Assembly: GCA_032716605.1 (NCBI GenBank)
Contig: CM064480.1
Coordinates: 43,159,346 to 43,223,345 of the forward strand
Direction: 5' to 3'
Length of the DNA: 64,000 nucleotides
Source: Paralithodes platypus
Lineage: Eukaryota; Arthropoda; Malacostraca; Decapoda; Lithodidae
Part shown: positions 1 to 10,972 of the stretch, in pieces
Layout: every line of letters starts with the position of its first letter
Numbering within the stretch: the first letter of the stretch is position 1
Notes under the pieces: generated by a model
What the model was told of the DNA's origin: nothing
Database searches by the model: none
Seen by the model: only the letters and a program-made list of their open reading frames with translations
Position numbers and translations under genes: made by a program

Positions 1-61
1 TCGTCTACTGATGTCCAGAGTAATATGAAAGATTGTGTTTTGATATTCTGAAAGGGTTAAC
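1..61. repeat. Right arm of foldback MITE family 3 (partial)
   Basis: The window opens inside a copy of the family best seen at 5418-5617 and 51581-51803. The sequence cgtctactgatgtccagagt and the terminal agggttaa match the right arm of that family. The left arm lies outside the window. Confidence 0.55.
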
Positions 62-887
62 AAGCTCCCCCCCCCCCCCCCCTAGACTTGTATCTATCTC
101 ATCTGAATCACGCTGTACACAAAACAAAAATAGGTAACATTTTACTTTGGTCATGAATAATTATCTTGCTTACTTATCTTGATCGTATGTTCAGATTATT
201 TGACATTTACGTTATCAGAACATTTCTATACGGAGATAAAAGCAACACAAACTTCATTTGCATATAGGCCTATATAAATATTACTATTTTAAAAATATAA
301 TGCTATTTTGAATTGTGAATGTAGAATATTGGAAAATGATATAGCATTTCTTTGGAGAGTATGACAAATAACGAATATTGTACAATATGTTGAAGGCAAC
401 TAAGCCTAACACAATGAAATTGCTGATATTTGGAAACATACACAAATGTAACTGAGCGTGCCGTCTTAATTTCATTGTTGAGTGATATATCATTTATGTT
501 TTTACCTAGATTCAAATAGACGATTTGGATGTGCCTACCATATTTGGTAAAAATTCATCAAACCGTGTACGCGTGTATACAGATATATTTGGACAGACAG
601 ACACAATGATAACAGATAGATGAAAGACATGCTGGCTATCATTTTGCTTTGTACAGAATGATACCAAGCCATTTAAATTCTTGTTTGATGTAAATGTTGA
701 TATTGATTCATGTATGCAACTTGATATACATTACCTTAATCATTGATAAATCATGTGTACCATTATTTTGTATATTTACAAGCTGCATCCATATATCACT
801 CATGCCAGTAATTTCGCGCAATGAACCCCTTTAGCACGATGACGTAATTTTCACTATATTCTGGTAACCAATGAATGCTTTTCTTCT
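62..887. other. AT-rich intronic or intergenic DNA, no gene seen
   Basis: A poly-C run sits at about 67-82. The rest is AT-rich with no coding signal, no splice-bounded conserved ORF and no repeat I can match elsewhere in the window. Confidence 0.6.
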
Positions 888-1378
888 TCTATATAATATT
901 TTGGATTGTCTGTGTGTGTGTCTGTTCTTAATAGGCGGCCACAGTTTTGGACCTGGGGAGCTGAAACTTTGCGTGTGGGTGTCAATTGACCTGGGTCAGG
1001 TCATAGAGGGGGCGAGGCCACGATCGGAGGTCATTTCGAGGCCGAAATTGGATTTTTTATTTTAATTGAAAACAATTGCCGTTTGGGGCAGAAGGAAGCC
1101 TCCGATCGAAAAGGTGTATGGAACGAAAGTTGTTCGCAGCCCCCCAAAATTGGGGTACGGATGAGGTCAGATCCAAAATCAGAGGTCATTTAGCGGCCGA
1201 AATCGAGGTCGCCGTTTAATGAGGCACAGGGAGGTCGAGGCCGGTGATTATGGTAGTAGTAGTATTGTGATGATTGTGGTAGTAGTGATTGATGATGGTG
1301 ATTATGGTAGTAGTAGTGGTGGTAGTAGTGATGGTGATTGTGGTGATTACCCGGGCAACGCCGGGTACCCCTGCTAGT
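888..1378 (+). mobile_element. Probable non-autonomous Helitron
   Basis: The left end begins TCTATATAATATT followed by a GT-rich stretch, which resembles Helitron 5' ends (TC start). The right end holds a GC-rich hairpin, CCCGG-GCAACG-CCGGG at about 1350-1365, followed 9 nt later by CTAGT (1374-1378). This fits the Helitron 3' rule of hairpin plus CTRRT. The next host base is T, as expected for insertion between A and T, but the base before the TC is T rather than A. The interior is GC-richer than its surroundings, with a GGTAGT/GATGGTGAT-rich stretch at 1240-1345. It has no terminal inverted repeats and no room for a Rep/Hel protein, so any copy would depend on an autonomous relative. Confidence 0.6.
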
Positions 1379-1394
1379 TAGCTTATAATCCAAT

Positions 1395-1536
1395 GTTACG
1401 AATCAAAGCGGTAAATACGATCTGAATAAACCCTCTGAATAAAATAGGGCCTTCTTAAACTACACAGAATCGTCCAATTGTAGCCAGAATCAAAGGATAT
1501 AAACGTCATAATGCTGAAGGGATTAATACGTAAACG
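1395..1536. repeat. Foldback MITE family 3, right half
   Basis: It carries the family's right-arm core (tcgtccaattgtagccagaa) and ends with a gaagggattaa-type terminus. The left half appears lost, possibly through the adjacent Helitron insertion. Confidence 0.45.
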
Positions 1537-1597
1537 AGCAATGAATTATTCATACAAAGGTGTAATTACTTTTCTGTTTGTTCATGATTATTAAATT

Positions 1598-2090
1598 CGT
1601 CCCCAGTCCTCACTTTCCTTCCCCACCCACCTTTTCCTATCTCTCCCACCATCCAGTTCCTCCCCCTTGCTCACTCACTCATCCATTCCTCCCCACCCTC
1701 CTCCTCCCGTTCGACCCCCATCCTCCTCTTCTTCCACCAATCTCCTTTTGCACTTGCACCCTTACTTCCCTCCAGTATCCTCCCTTTCCTCCCCCCCCCC
1801 CCCCTGCCATTTCTCCTTCGCCCTCCACTTCCTCACACACTCTGCCCTTCCTCCTCCACCCCTACCCCCTTCCTAACCAATTCTCCCTTTTCTCTTTAAC
1901 GCTTCTTTCCATCCTCCCCTATATTCCCACTACACCCTTCCTTCCCTACACTCCTTTTCCTCTCTAGTATTCTCCCCTTCACTCCCCCTCCCCCCTCTCC
2001 CTCCTCCCACCTCCCTGCTCCTTATTGCCACACACCCCTAATCTTCCTTTTTCCATCCATCACACAAGCTCCTTTATTTTCACCACTTTT
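1598..2090. repeat. Pyrimidine-rich low-complexity tract
   Basis: About 500 bp of almost pure C/T on the + strand with runs of ccccc. The open reading frames here code only Pro/Ser/Leu/Phe and are composition artefacts. Confidence 0.85.
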
Positions 2091-2159
2091 CTCGGCTTTC
2101 CCGTCCCGTTTTCATCTACTTGTAAACGTTTTCCATTTGTATGCATTTATGTTGTATAT

Positions 2160-3020
2160 TTTACTAAATTTGTCCTGTATCCTTGTTATTTCTTTCCCCA
2201 TTTCACTGTACTGTCTTTCCCCATGTGCTTGATTTCTTATCTCACTTACATTTGCCCAAATTCCTTCCCGGTTTTATTTACCTGTACTTGTTTCCCCCAT
2301 TTACTTACTTTGTCTCTGCACAATATTTCCCCATGTCTTCTTTAGATTTCGCGGTACATTCGCTCTCGGTGTTTTCCTATATATCTCCCTGTGTACTGTG
2401 TCTCCATTATCTTCTCTTCCTGTCTCTCTGTATAGTGTTTCCCCATTGTCCTCTCTTCCCATCCGCGTGTACATTCTGTCAACCATGCCTGCTTTCTATC
2501 TCCCATGAACAATATTCCTCCAGTTACTTCTTTTCCTATCATCGTGTACATTTGTTTACGTTCCTTCTTCCTCTCTCCCTGTACATTATTCCCCCATATT
2601 CCTCTCTTCCTATCTTCAAATATAGAAATTTAGGGACTATTGTCTCTAGTTCCTCTTTATATCTTCTTCCTATTTCCTATCTCTCTCTTTGTACAGTTGC
2701 GTTCATTGCCTTCTATAAATGTTCGACGCTACCTATTAGTTCTTTGCCAGATATTTGCATTTCAAGGGTTCATATAATCAGTTCGAGGACCCAAAATGTA
2801 TCAGAATGTGTAACTGCGTTTGTACATTCTCTCCTGATTTGTTACAGTTTCCCATAACAATATTTCTCCCTGTTTCTTCCTCTTTTATCACTGCACATTC
2901 AGTCTCTATCTCTCTATCGCCTATTACGCATATCCTACGTATCCCTACTCCTTCCTTATATAACTTCTCCTTGGACACTTCCCCATCGCAAACTAGGTGT
3001 ACAGTCGCGTTCATAAGTAA
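2160..3020. repeat. Degenerate minisatellite, unit about 45-60 bp
   Basis: The phrase 'tgtac..t..(t)ttccccat..t.ctctcttcctatct' recurs with drift. tgtac or a near variant appears many times at roughly regular spacing from 2205 to 3000. The 224-codon open frame at 2183-2857 has no domain and is explained by this composition. Confidence 0.55.
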
Positions 3021-3326
3021 ATTCCTCTACTTAATTGTATGTATGGAAGTATCATTTGTAAGGTTGATTTTAGAGAAGTCTTTATGCGTTAGAATATTCA
3101 TATGATTATTTAACTGTGTTATATCAATCTATTATCTTAAGTTCATCATAATTTATGATAAGTTTTGAGACAGTGAACGCATGCTTAAATATATTCACTG
3201 ATTCTGTTTGTGTTGCCCAATTAAATATTGAAAAGTATTACCCTATTGTGTCAGACCTACACAATATTACACTTAGCTGAACAAGCGATGATAGATGAAC
3301 GTAAATCATTGTTGTACCACTTCAGA

Positions 3327-4080
3327 TTAAGGGAGCCCACCTCGCTTTTTTCACTTTCTCTCCCTCTCTCTTTGGTTTGTATCCATTCGGCCCGATTCAG
3401 CCTACTGTTTTAAGACGCTTACCCCCATCCAGGTGTGAATACTTTCCTGGCGAGCGGTAGCGAGCCAGCATATATATATATTTTTGTTTTGACAGCAAGC
3501 TAAATTTGTAAATTTTTCGATAGAAAAATGTCTCCAGTGAAGCCGCATCTTTCCATACAATGCTAACTCGCTATCGCTCGCCAGGAAGAAATCGACACCT
3601 GGATGGGGATAAACGTCTTAAAACAGTTGGCTGAATGGGGCCGAATGGATACAAGCCAGGGAAAGAGAGAAAAGGAGAGAAAGATAAAAAAAAGACGGTG
3701 GAAATGAGTTACTTGAGAAGTGTGTGCGGAGTTACATGGAGGGATAGACAGGCGAATGAGGAAGTAAGAAGGAGGTGTGGTGTGGAGGTAGATGTGCTGG
3801 AAAGTGTGATAAGGAACAACTTGAGATGGTTCGGCCATATGGAACGTATAGAAAGCGAGAGAATGACTAAGAGGGTGTACGAGAGCGAGGTGGAAGGACA
3901 GAGAGGGAGAGGTGCACCGAAGGAGAGGTGGAAGGATGGAGTGAGGAAGTATATGGATGAAGGTGGTGCTGGTTGGGAGGAGAGGCGTCGACTGAATGGG
4001 GACAGAGGTGCATGGGGGCGGTTCGTTCGTGGCCACCCCTTCGGGGATCATTGCGTCAGGCAATAGATAGACCCCCTTAA
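3327..4080. mobile_element. Foldback MITE family 1, copy a, interrupted by a LINE 3' end
   Basis: The left end is TTAAGGGAGCCCACCTCGC and the right end is CCCCCTTAA. The two arms, about 3380-3475 and 3560-3660, are long imperfect inverted complements. They share the blocks tgtatccattcggcccgatt, taagacg, ccatccaggtgt and ctggcgagcg/cgctcgccag. Between the right arm and the right terminus lies a LINE fragment (about 3696-4071), so the element was hit by a later retrotransposon. No transposase is encoded, so it would need a source in trans. The TTAA at both ends suggests TTAA target choice (inference). Confidence 0.7.
3696..4071 (+). mobile_element. RTE-like LINE, 5'-truncated 3' end
   Basis: The frame reads the C-terminal tail of a LINE reverse transcriptase: EMSYLRSVCGVTWRDRQ, then LRWFGHMERIESERMTKRVY, then the ending HPFGDHCVRQ. 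The same protein tail is encoded by the long minus-strand copy at 36.2-37.4 kb. It ends in AATAGATAG, matching that copy's (TAGA)n tail. The catalytic RT part is missing, so this copy is dead. It is nested in MITE family 1 copy a. Confidence 0.85.
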
Positions 4081-4285
4081 TAATTGGATAACCTGCATCT
4101 CCCAACCGGCCATTCATTTAGTCGTTGAAGTAATATATGTATAGGGTCACCGATCAAGGGTTAACCTACTGGCATCTGCTCTAACCCTTTGTCTACGCAA
4201 ATCCTTTGCTGGTGGTAATAACTTCGTCTACTGTTAACCAATAACAAAGCATCATTATACTGTACTGGGGTTTGTCGAGGTAGTT

Positions 4286-4653
4286 TTAAGGGAGTAGTGC
4301 TTGTTTTATGGCCTATGTATTTATGTATTGATTTGTTTCTGAGTTTCCTCGCTAGATATCCATCAAGCTTAAGAAAAATAAATAAAAAAACGCTAGACCC
4401 CCTTTCAAGATAAATTTGAAAAAAAAAATCGGTAGAAAAATGTCCGGTTCCTTCTAAAATTATAGGCTTGCAATCGCTCGTCAGGAACAAATCGACATCT
4501 AAATGGCACGAAAGGTATTAATATTGACGAAGAAATGGGACGAAAGATCTCAAAATCGCCAAACTAATGGAACGAACGTCTTAAAATCTCAAAACTAATT
4601 TGCTAAACATGAGGGAGAAGGGGGTCCACAAAAAGCGACTACCTCCCCCTTAA
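4286..4653. mobile_element. Foldback MITE family 2, copy a
   Basis: The left end is TTAAGGGAGTAGTGC and the right end is GCGACTACCTCCCCCTTAA. The interior carries tttcctcgctagatatccat, cggtagaaaaatgt, and caatcgctcgtcaggaa, all of which recur at 12258-12613 and 31035-31408. The centre (cggtagaaaaatgt) resembles the centre of family 1 (cgatagaaaaatgt), so the two families are probably related. It is non-coding, with TTAA at both ends. Confidence 0.7.
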
Positions 4654-4919
4654 GCAGCTGGACTATGGTACATTTTCTTATACTCTGCCTTCTTTCACAG
4701 ATCTCTCTTGCTTTAGTAACCATTCCACTGTCATATTTTCTTTATATCTCTTAGCCTACTCTCTCTTTGTTTCATTATTTCTGCTATTAACTTTATTTAC
4801 CTTCTCTACTCTTCCCTAAAAGTCTGTCCTTGTATATCTCTCATATTGCCTCATATATCAGATTTGTTTCTCTTCTCAATTATTTCTTACGTCTCCACCT
4901 TACTTTACTCCCTTCATTT

Positions 4920-5075
4920 TCCGAGGTTGCGCTATTTTTATATTCTGGATATTATGCGACGATTTTATAGGACAAACTATCTTCATTAACCCTCCAAAAA
5001 CCTTCCAAAATTCCTTCCTAAGCTGAATAATATCGTCTAGTGATAGCCAAAATAACACTAAGAAACGCTCTAAAT
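4920..5075. repeat. Foldback MITE family 3, degenerate copy
   Basis: It contains the right-arm core ttcctaagctgaataatatc followed by gtctagtgatagcc and a faint left arm (gacgattttatagga). Confidence 0.45.
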
Positions 5076-5336
5076 GAATAAAACTTGTTCATCTTTTCTG
5101 TCCTTTTCCCTGCTTCTTCACTACCCTTTTCTCACCCTTCGCTTTCATTGAATCTTTTATCACTCATTCCTTCCTCCACCCCTTTCTGCGTCCTTCCCTC
5201 CTTTTATTCTCTTTCTGTTTTATTTTTCTGTCACAGCATTGTTTGTCTTTGTTTACTTATATTTCCATACAGGTATACCCCGACATAAACGTGCCAAAAG
5301 TCAGAATGTATTTATATACAATAAATTAATCTAAAA

Positions 5337-5339
<3 letters not shown>

Positions 5340-5393
<54 letters not shown>
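5340..5393. repeat. (TA)n microsatellite
   Basis: About 27 uninterrupted TA units. Confidence 0.95.
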
Positions 5394-5396
<3 letters not shown>

Positions 5397-5417
5397 ACAA
5401 TTCTGAATCTCAACCAT

Positions 5418-5617
5418 CAACCCCTTGAGGATTATGACGCACTTTGGCATTATATTCTTGCTATTATTAGACGATCTTATTCAGATTAGGAACAGTATTT
5501 GGAATTCATAAGGTTGAGGTAGTATTTACTGTTATGATGAACACAGATCCTTCCCAAGTTGTATAAACTTGTCTAATGATAGCTAGAATAAATGCGTCAA
5601 AATCTTCAGGGGGTTAA
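5418..5617. mobile_element. Foldback MITE family 3, good copy
   Basis: The left arm starts with ccccttgaggattatgacgc and continues attattagacgatcttattc. The right arm reads aaacttgtctaatgatagct and ends gcgtcaaaatcttcaggggg then ttaa. The arms are inverted complements over about 65 bp. There is no coding capacity. Confidence 0.7.
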
Positions 5618-5619
5618 TT

Positions 5620-6098
5620 TTGTTTGTTTTATATATTCCAACTACTCCCTCTCGGGCATAGGCTGAGAGCCTTTACACTACACCACTGAACACGGTGAGG
5701 CCTCTGAGGTCTTGTTCCAGTCTAGGGAGTGAGACATGCGAAGCACCCAGGCTCGACGCAACTCCATCTCTGAAACCTCTTCACCTCTGCGCTTCACCGT
5801 CTCATCCCCCACACTCGGATCCTCACTCTCAGAACGCCACCTATTGAGCAATTAACTCACTAGGCATTGCCCCCCTGTAACATATTTTGAATATGGGAAT
5901 ATTCATACAATGTTATTTAATCAGGGAACAATGAGTTTTTTTGTTTGGCATTTCGGTGGGCTGTGGTAATGCACTGAAACTAGGTGCAGCATAAATTCCA
6001 TCCCAATAATATCTTCCCATTGACATAGTGGGATTCGAACCCGGGTCCATTGGATTACCAGGCCAGTGGCAAAATCACTCACCACACCTCCCCTACTT
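5620..6098 (-). mobile_element. tRNA-headed SINE (family A)
   Basis: Read on the minus strand it starts near 6098 with a tRNA-like head: an A-box-like segment, then the B box GGGTTCGAATCCC at about 6030-6042. It runs through a body of about 400 bp and ends with ggctctcagcctatgcccga, then a ggaatatat tail rich in A. Copies are at 54690-55240 (nearly full length) and 38109-38400 (5'-truncated). RNA polymerase III transcription from the internal A and B boxes is expected. This copy is more diverged than the other two. Confidence 0.8.
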
Positions 6099-6134
6099 GG
6101 TGGTTTGAAGATGTTGGTGGTTTTATTTAGTGCC

Positions 6135-6516
6135 TTAATGGGGTCACCGGCTTTATTTATCTTTCTCTCCTTTTCTCTCTTTCCCTTGTTTGTATCCATT
6201 CGGCCCCATTCAGCCAACTGTTTTGTGACGTTTATCCCCATCCAGGTGTCGATTTCTTCCTGGCGAGCGATAGCGAGGCAGCATTGTATGGAGAAATCCG
6301 TCTTCGCCGGAGACATTTTTCTATCGAAAAATGTACAAATTTAGGTTGCTGTCAAAACAAAAATATATATATGCTGGCTCGCTACCGCTCGCCAGGAAAA
6401 CATTCACACCTGGATGGGGGTAAACGTCTTAAAACAGTAGGCTGAATGGGGCCGAATAGATACAAGCCAAAGAGAGAGGAAGATAAACAAACAAAAAGCG
6501 AGGTGGGCTCCCTTAA
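6135..6516. mobile_element. Foldback MITE family 1, copy b
   Basis: The ends are TTAATGGGGTCACCGGC and GCGAGGTGGGCTCCCTTAA. The internal arms share tgtatccattcggccccatt, ccatccaggtgtcga and ctggcgagcgatagcga with copies a and c. The centre is tttttctatcgaaaaatgta. It starts about 35 bp after the SINE head. Confidence 0.75.
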
Positions 6517-6519
6517 CCT

Positions 6520-7649
6520 GCACCTCAGTAATGACCTCGTCCATGACAAGCAGTTTCCATCAGATCCTTACTTATCTAAACTATCTGTAATTATTCTGCA
6601 TCTAACAAGTTTATAATGCCTTGAGTTAAATATGGTAACACAAACACATGTAGGTGTGGTGTTGGTAGGTTATTTGACAGTTGGGAAAGAGTTAAGGGAA
6701 AATACATGGGAAAATAATTTTGTTAACAGGCAGTATCTCTGTAATGATTGAGAGTTAGAATCAATACATATTATGCTTAGGATTATTTAAGTAATCTAAT
6801 CCTGAAGTTTGACACATCTATTTTCTGAAAGTAGAAACAGAGATAATGGCTAACATGCCCGTTCTGCCTAGTATGCACATGGTCAATAACAATGACAACG
6901 ACAGCAACACGCCATGAATACCTCCTTCAAGCAGATTTTCCTCAAAACACTGACAAGAACAATCCTCCCTTAATAATATTACATACAATAAGGGCATGGC
7001 TCTCTTTGTCTCTCTCCTTTCTCAAAAGAAGATATGATGATGAACTTTAGTTGGATCTGGTTAAGGTCCAGGATGTGCAATATATGATATAATAATAGAG
7101 TACAATTTGTTGGTTTAGTTTGTTGCTATTTTTGATGAGGATTACACCTATGTATGAACCCAACTCAAACACTTTAGTGGCCCATATGGGACTCAAACCC
7201 ACTCTTCACTTTACCCCCGCCCATCAGCTATGTGATAAAAGCCGAGTCATTGGTACACACAGGAGTTATTTTTTGGTCTAGTAATTTCAAAAGTTCAAAA
7301 TAAAGTAAATGGAGCTGTTTGCCATTGGATGAATTATTGAGCATGCTGACACACAAGGTGACACCCTTAACTGTTCGAGGCTTCAGACATTACTACAACA
7401 ATACAACAAAAATAACTGTATGTGCTCTTGTGATTTGATTAGTCAAATAGGTTCATGCTGATGCGTCATTAACTGGCTGACCCAACGACTTGACCTACTG
7501 TAGGTTTCTGTACATTTAGGAATCACTAGGGCTATAGTAATTGGTACATCATTAGTACACTCCCTTGTCGGGGCCATGAAGTGATGACCTCCAAGCCTTA
7601 GCTCTCTTCCTTTCGGTTATTATATTTTCTCTCTATTTCTCACCCCCAG
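6520..7649. other. Intron sequence upstream of exon A
   Basis: AT-rich DNA with no coding signal. At about 7165-7280 a decayed tRNA-SINE-like segment on the minus strand keeps a B-box-like gggtttgagtccc (RC of 7187-7199) and the phrase ggtacacacaggagtta. A close variant of that phrase lies in the SINE at 27.4 kb. The last 40 bp are a pyrimidine tract leading into the exon A acceptor. Confidence 0.6.
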
Positions 7650-7820
7650 TGCCACCAAACATCCTAGACGAGAAGACCTCCGGAGACATCACGGTGCCAG
7701 ACGGGGACAGCGTGTACCTGGTGTGTACAGCGGAGGGGTACCCGGAGCCCAAGATCCTGTGGCGCCGGGAGGACAAGGAGAAGATCATGCTCAGGGCTGG
7801 CAGGGGAAACAGGTCGAAAG
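7650..7820 (+). CDS. Exon A of a DIP/lachesin-like (IgLON-type) Ig cell-adhesion gene: first half of Ig domain 2
   Basis: This exon belongs to a neuronal-type Ig superfamily cell-surface protein. Relatives in arthropods (lachesin, DIPs) are secreted or GPI-linked adhesion and recognition proteins. The acceptor is ctctatttctcacccccag and the donor AAAG|GTGAGG. The first two bases complete a codon, most likely GTG (Val). The translation begins VPPNILDEKTSGDITVPDGD, as Ig2 of this family does. It holds the B-strand cysteine (SVYLVCTAEGYPEP) and the C-strand tryptophan in ILWRRED. It ends in phase 1 with a G, which joins TT of exon B to make Val. The signal peptide and Ig1 must lie upstream of the window. 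The family assignment is strong, but which paralogue it is cannot be decided here. Confidence 0.9.
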
Positions 7821-8097
7821 GTGAGGAAGGTTCTAGACAGTAAGAATATGATTGTGTAGGGTGGAGAGCTTATAGTGTGCTATATGGTCACTAGCATTGG
7901 TTGATCGAGAGTTAAGTTAATGATTAGTGTAAGATCGGTGCAACTGGAATAAGATAAGCATGTAATATAATATATACACATATAAACAGAGTTAGAAAAC
8001 TATTACAAGCATACACCCACATTGGCTAAGTTATGGATTATTGTTAGGTATGTACAATTCGGAAGGATTACACACTCATGTGCACGTACTACAATAC

Positions 8098-8134
<37 letters not shown>

Positions 8135-9524
8135 GTGTCAGGCCATAGAACTGACCATGAGTAGTGTGGTGGATTGTGGATTACAAGATCGTCAGATTGA
8201 ATCTTCGTAAATCGTCATGGGAGGTTTCTGAGGTGACCTGAACATTCCTGTAGTTCCAGTTCTCCTGGGTGTATATATATATATATATATTGGTATTTAA
8301 AAAATACTCTATCAAAAGATACAAGGCATAAAATACAGGGAACAGGAAGTAAAAACATATAAATAAGCAATGTCCTATAATGTACCAATATTTAGAAAGA
8401 GACATTTTAAAGATATACATGAATCTCAGCCCGTACTATGGACGAAGGTATGCTACGCAGATCTACTACTTCCCAACCACCCAACACATACAAGTACACA
8501 TACACACACTGTCAAGCCAGTGTCAACACAAAAACAGAGAGCTTTATCCCCCTGCACCCCCGGACAGAGAGAGTCTTACAAGGAGTTACACGGAGGTACC
8601 CTGTGATGTTTTCCTTCTATTGTGGAATTGAAAAGTGGAGAATGAAGTCCATATGGATTTCAAAGCAATTCAAAATTATATTGTCATTATATTATTCATC
8701 AAATGTTACGATTGTATCCCAAGGCTCTCCTTACACCCCTCTTTCTGCTACATAAATATTAATGCATGTATCTCATTAATGGTACAAAATAGAACATTGC
8801 TTATTTAGAGGTTTTTTCTTCCTGTCCCCTGTAATGTTGATGGTGTTGTGTTTAAACACCTTGTATATAATATATATATATATACAGTATGTGTGTGGCG
8901 AACACAACCTTAGGTGACCTTAGGTGACTGTGACATTACACAACCCTGTCGCAGACCTACATTTACCTCAAGCCACTCACTCAACTCATTTCCTACTCCG
9001 ACACACGCGCTGCTCTCTTTATAAATACTCTTGACTGCTCAAAGCAAATTTCCTCCAATTTCATTATATGTATGTATGTGTGCGTGAGTGTGTGTGCGTG
9101 TGTTTCGAATTTATGCAGAATCTCTGGTTGGAAATGACATTTGTGGCTGGGATGTAGCAAACCTGTGTGAAGAGTATGTATGTAATTTTAACAAATGGTA
9201 TGTATATTGTGATTTATTATACGAAAGTAAATGAAACATTACTGTGCAATACAACTGTATGTACACCTTGTCATAAAAATGTGGCACATCAAATTGCATG
9301 AGAAAACACAAATGTTATAATCATGACATTCAACTAATGAATATGTAATGATATATAATATTTATCATCTAACAGGAGTTGTCGACTCTGTTGATAGCAA
9401 GACTTATACAATAAGCTAAAATTATTTTCCCGGCAAAAAATATTTATAATTAATACATACAGTATGTGTATTTATTGTTTAGTGTAAACGATTAGGGATC
9501 AAGTAATTGTATTTGCCATTTTGG
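7821..9524. other. Intron A-B, first part: simple repeats only
   Basis: (CA)n at 8100-8128, (TA)n at about 8272-8290 and 8866-8884, and GT-rich sequence at 9065-9105. Short open frames here overlap these repeats and show no conserved domain. Confidence 0.65.
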
Positions 9525-9705
9525 ATCTGTGTTTTTGGCTATCATTAGATGATGTTATGCAATTTAGGGAGGTTCTTTAACAACCAAATGCGCACGAACT
9601 CTTTCGATGAACCCCCTAGTTCCCTTAGATTATTCCTAAGCCGAGTATAGTCACATAATGTAAGCCAAGATATAATTAAGAATGGCTTCATGACATACTG
9701 AAATG
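9525..9705. repeat. Foldback MITE family 3, diverged copy
   Basis: The left arm carries ggctatcattagatgatgtt. The right arm carries ttcctaagccgagtatagtc then taatgtaagcca, the inverted counterpart. Confidence 0.5.
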
Positions 9706-9936
9706 GTAAACTATAATTTCAAGCACCCCAACTAATTATCTGACTAGGTTAGCTAATATATATATAATATATACTGTATATATACTGTATATATGTATTT
9801 TTGTTTTTCTTTTTCAAACTACAAAGCAAGTAACTAAGCAAATTAACTAGTTCATGTATGGTATTGTGTCCAATATCCAGCCCAACCCTTTGTTTAAATA
9901 ACATATCTACTTAAGTACCTTCACTAAATAACCAAA

Positions 9937-10123
9937 TTAACTCTTTGGAGATTATGACGCATTTTTGAATCAGTAGACGATTATATAAAGCTTAGGAAGG
10001 ATATGCGGGAATTAATAGGGTAAAGACTATATAAAATAACCCTGATTTCCATAAACCGTTACTAATCTGAATAAATTCGTCTAATAATAGCCAGAAAACA
10101 GACAAAAATATGCATCAAGGGAT
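9937..10123. mobile_element. Foldback MITE family 3 copy
   Basis: The left end is attaactctttggagattatg then acgcatttttgaat and gacgattatataaagcttag. The right arm is aatctgaataaattcgtcta then ataatagcca and atgcatcaaggga. The arms are inverted complements. Confidence 0.65.
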
Positions 10124-10615
10124 CTTGAAAATGTTAAGTAAATTATATCAAATAGCTAGCAAACTAACTATTAACCAACTAAATAACAAACTTACACTGT
10201 ACCAACAAACCATACAGTGCGAAACATCAAAGATTTGAAAGTAGCTAAAAGTAACCATATTGTTCACTAAACTCTATTTTTCCCAGCTGAAGGTGAATTG
10301 CTATCTCAATATCTTGGTTACTCAGGTTTTACATATATTTTATATCGAAATGTGTTGTTACTTATAAAAACTTGGCATTATTAGTTTATTGATATTTTTC
10401 CGCTAAGTATCGAAATATCAGTTGTTAAGGGTTTCAATTTACCATCAGTTGAAATATAACCAACTATAGTCAATCCAACCAAATATTGCATAACATTTTC
10501 TAACCTAGTTAGTATTAACTTAGCCTACCATAATCGGACCAAACAATCAGTTCCTTACAAAGTATGTGTCGATGGATAAACCTAACCCGAGTACGAAAGA
10601 AGCAGATGGGTGACT
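10124..10615. other. Intron A-B, AT-rich, no feature recognised
   Basis: No coding signal and no clear repeat. Scattered aaccta motifs anticipate the satellite that follows. Confidence 0.5.
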
Positions 10616-10619
10616 ACGA

Positions 10620-10972
10620 CTAACCTAATCTTTGTCTGAAATAACAAGATATAGCCTAATCAAAACAAACTCAACCCAATCTAATCTAACTAATAGCTTA
10701 ATCAAATCAATCTTAAACCAATGTAATCTAACGTAAAGCCTAATCAAATCAAACTCATCCCAATCTAATCTAACATATAGCCTAATCAAATCTAACGTAT
10801 GGCCTAATCAAATCAAATTCAACCCAATCTAATCTAACTTATAACCTGATCAAATCAAACTCAACCCAATCTATTCTAACTTATAGCCAAATCAAATCAA
10901 ACTCAACCCAATCTAATCTTACTTATATCCTAATCAAATAAAAACCAACCCAATATAATCTAACTTATCCAA
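10620..10972. repeat. Tandem repeat, unit about 42 bp
   Basis: Around seven or eight imperfect units contain caaatcaaactcaacccaat followed by ctaatctaacttatagccta. It merges directly into the 22-bp satellite. Confidence 0.75.

Noticed and set aside
1578..2857. Several open frames of 70-224 codons
   Set aside because: They lie in pyrimidine-rich and degenerate tandem DNA, code for Pro/Ser/Phe/Leu or Cys/Tyr-rich strings, overlap in more than one frame, and have no domain.
4150..4262. Additional foldback family 3 copy
   Set aside because: It has aagggttaac and cgtctactgttaacc words, but the arms do not pair over a meaningful length.
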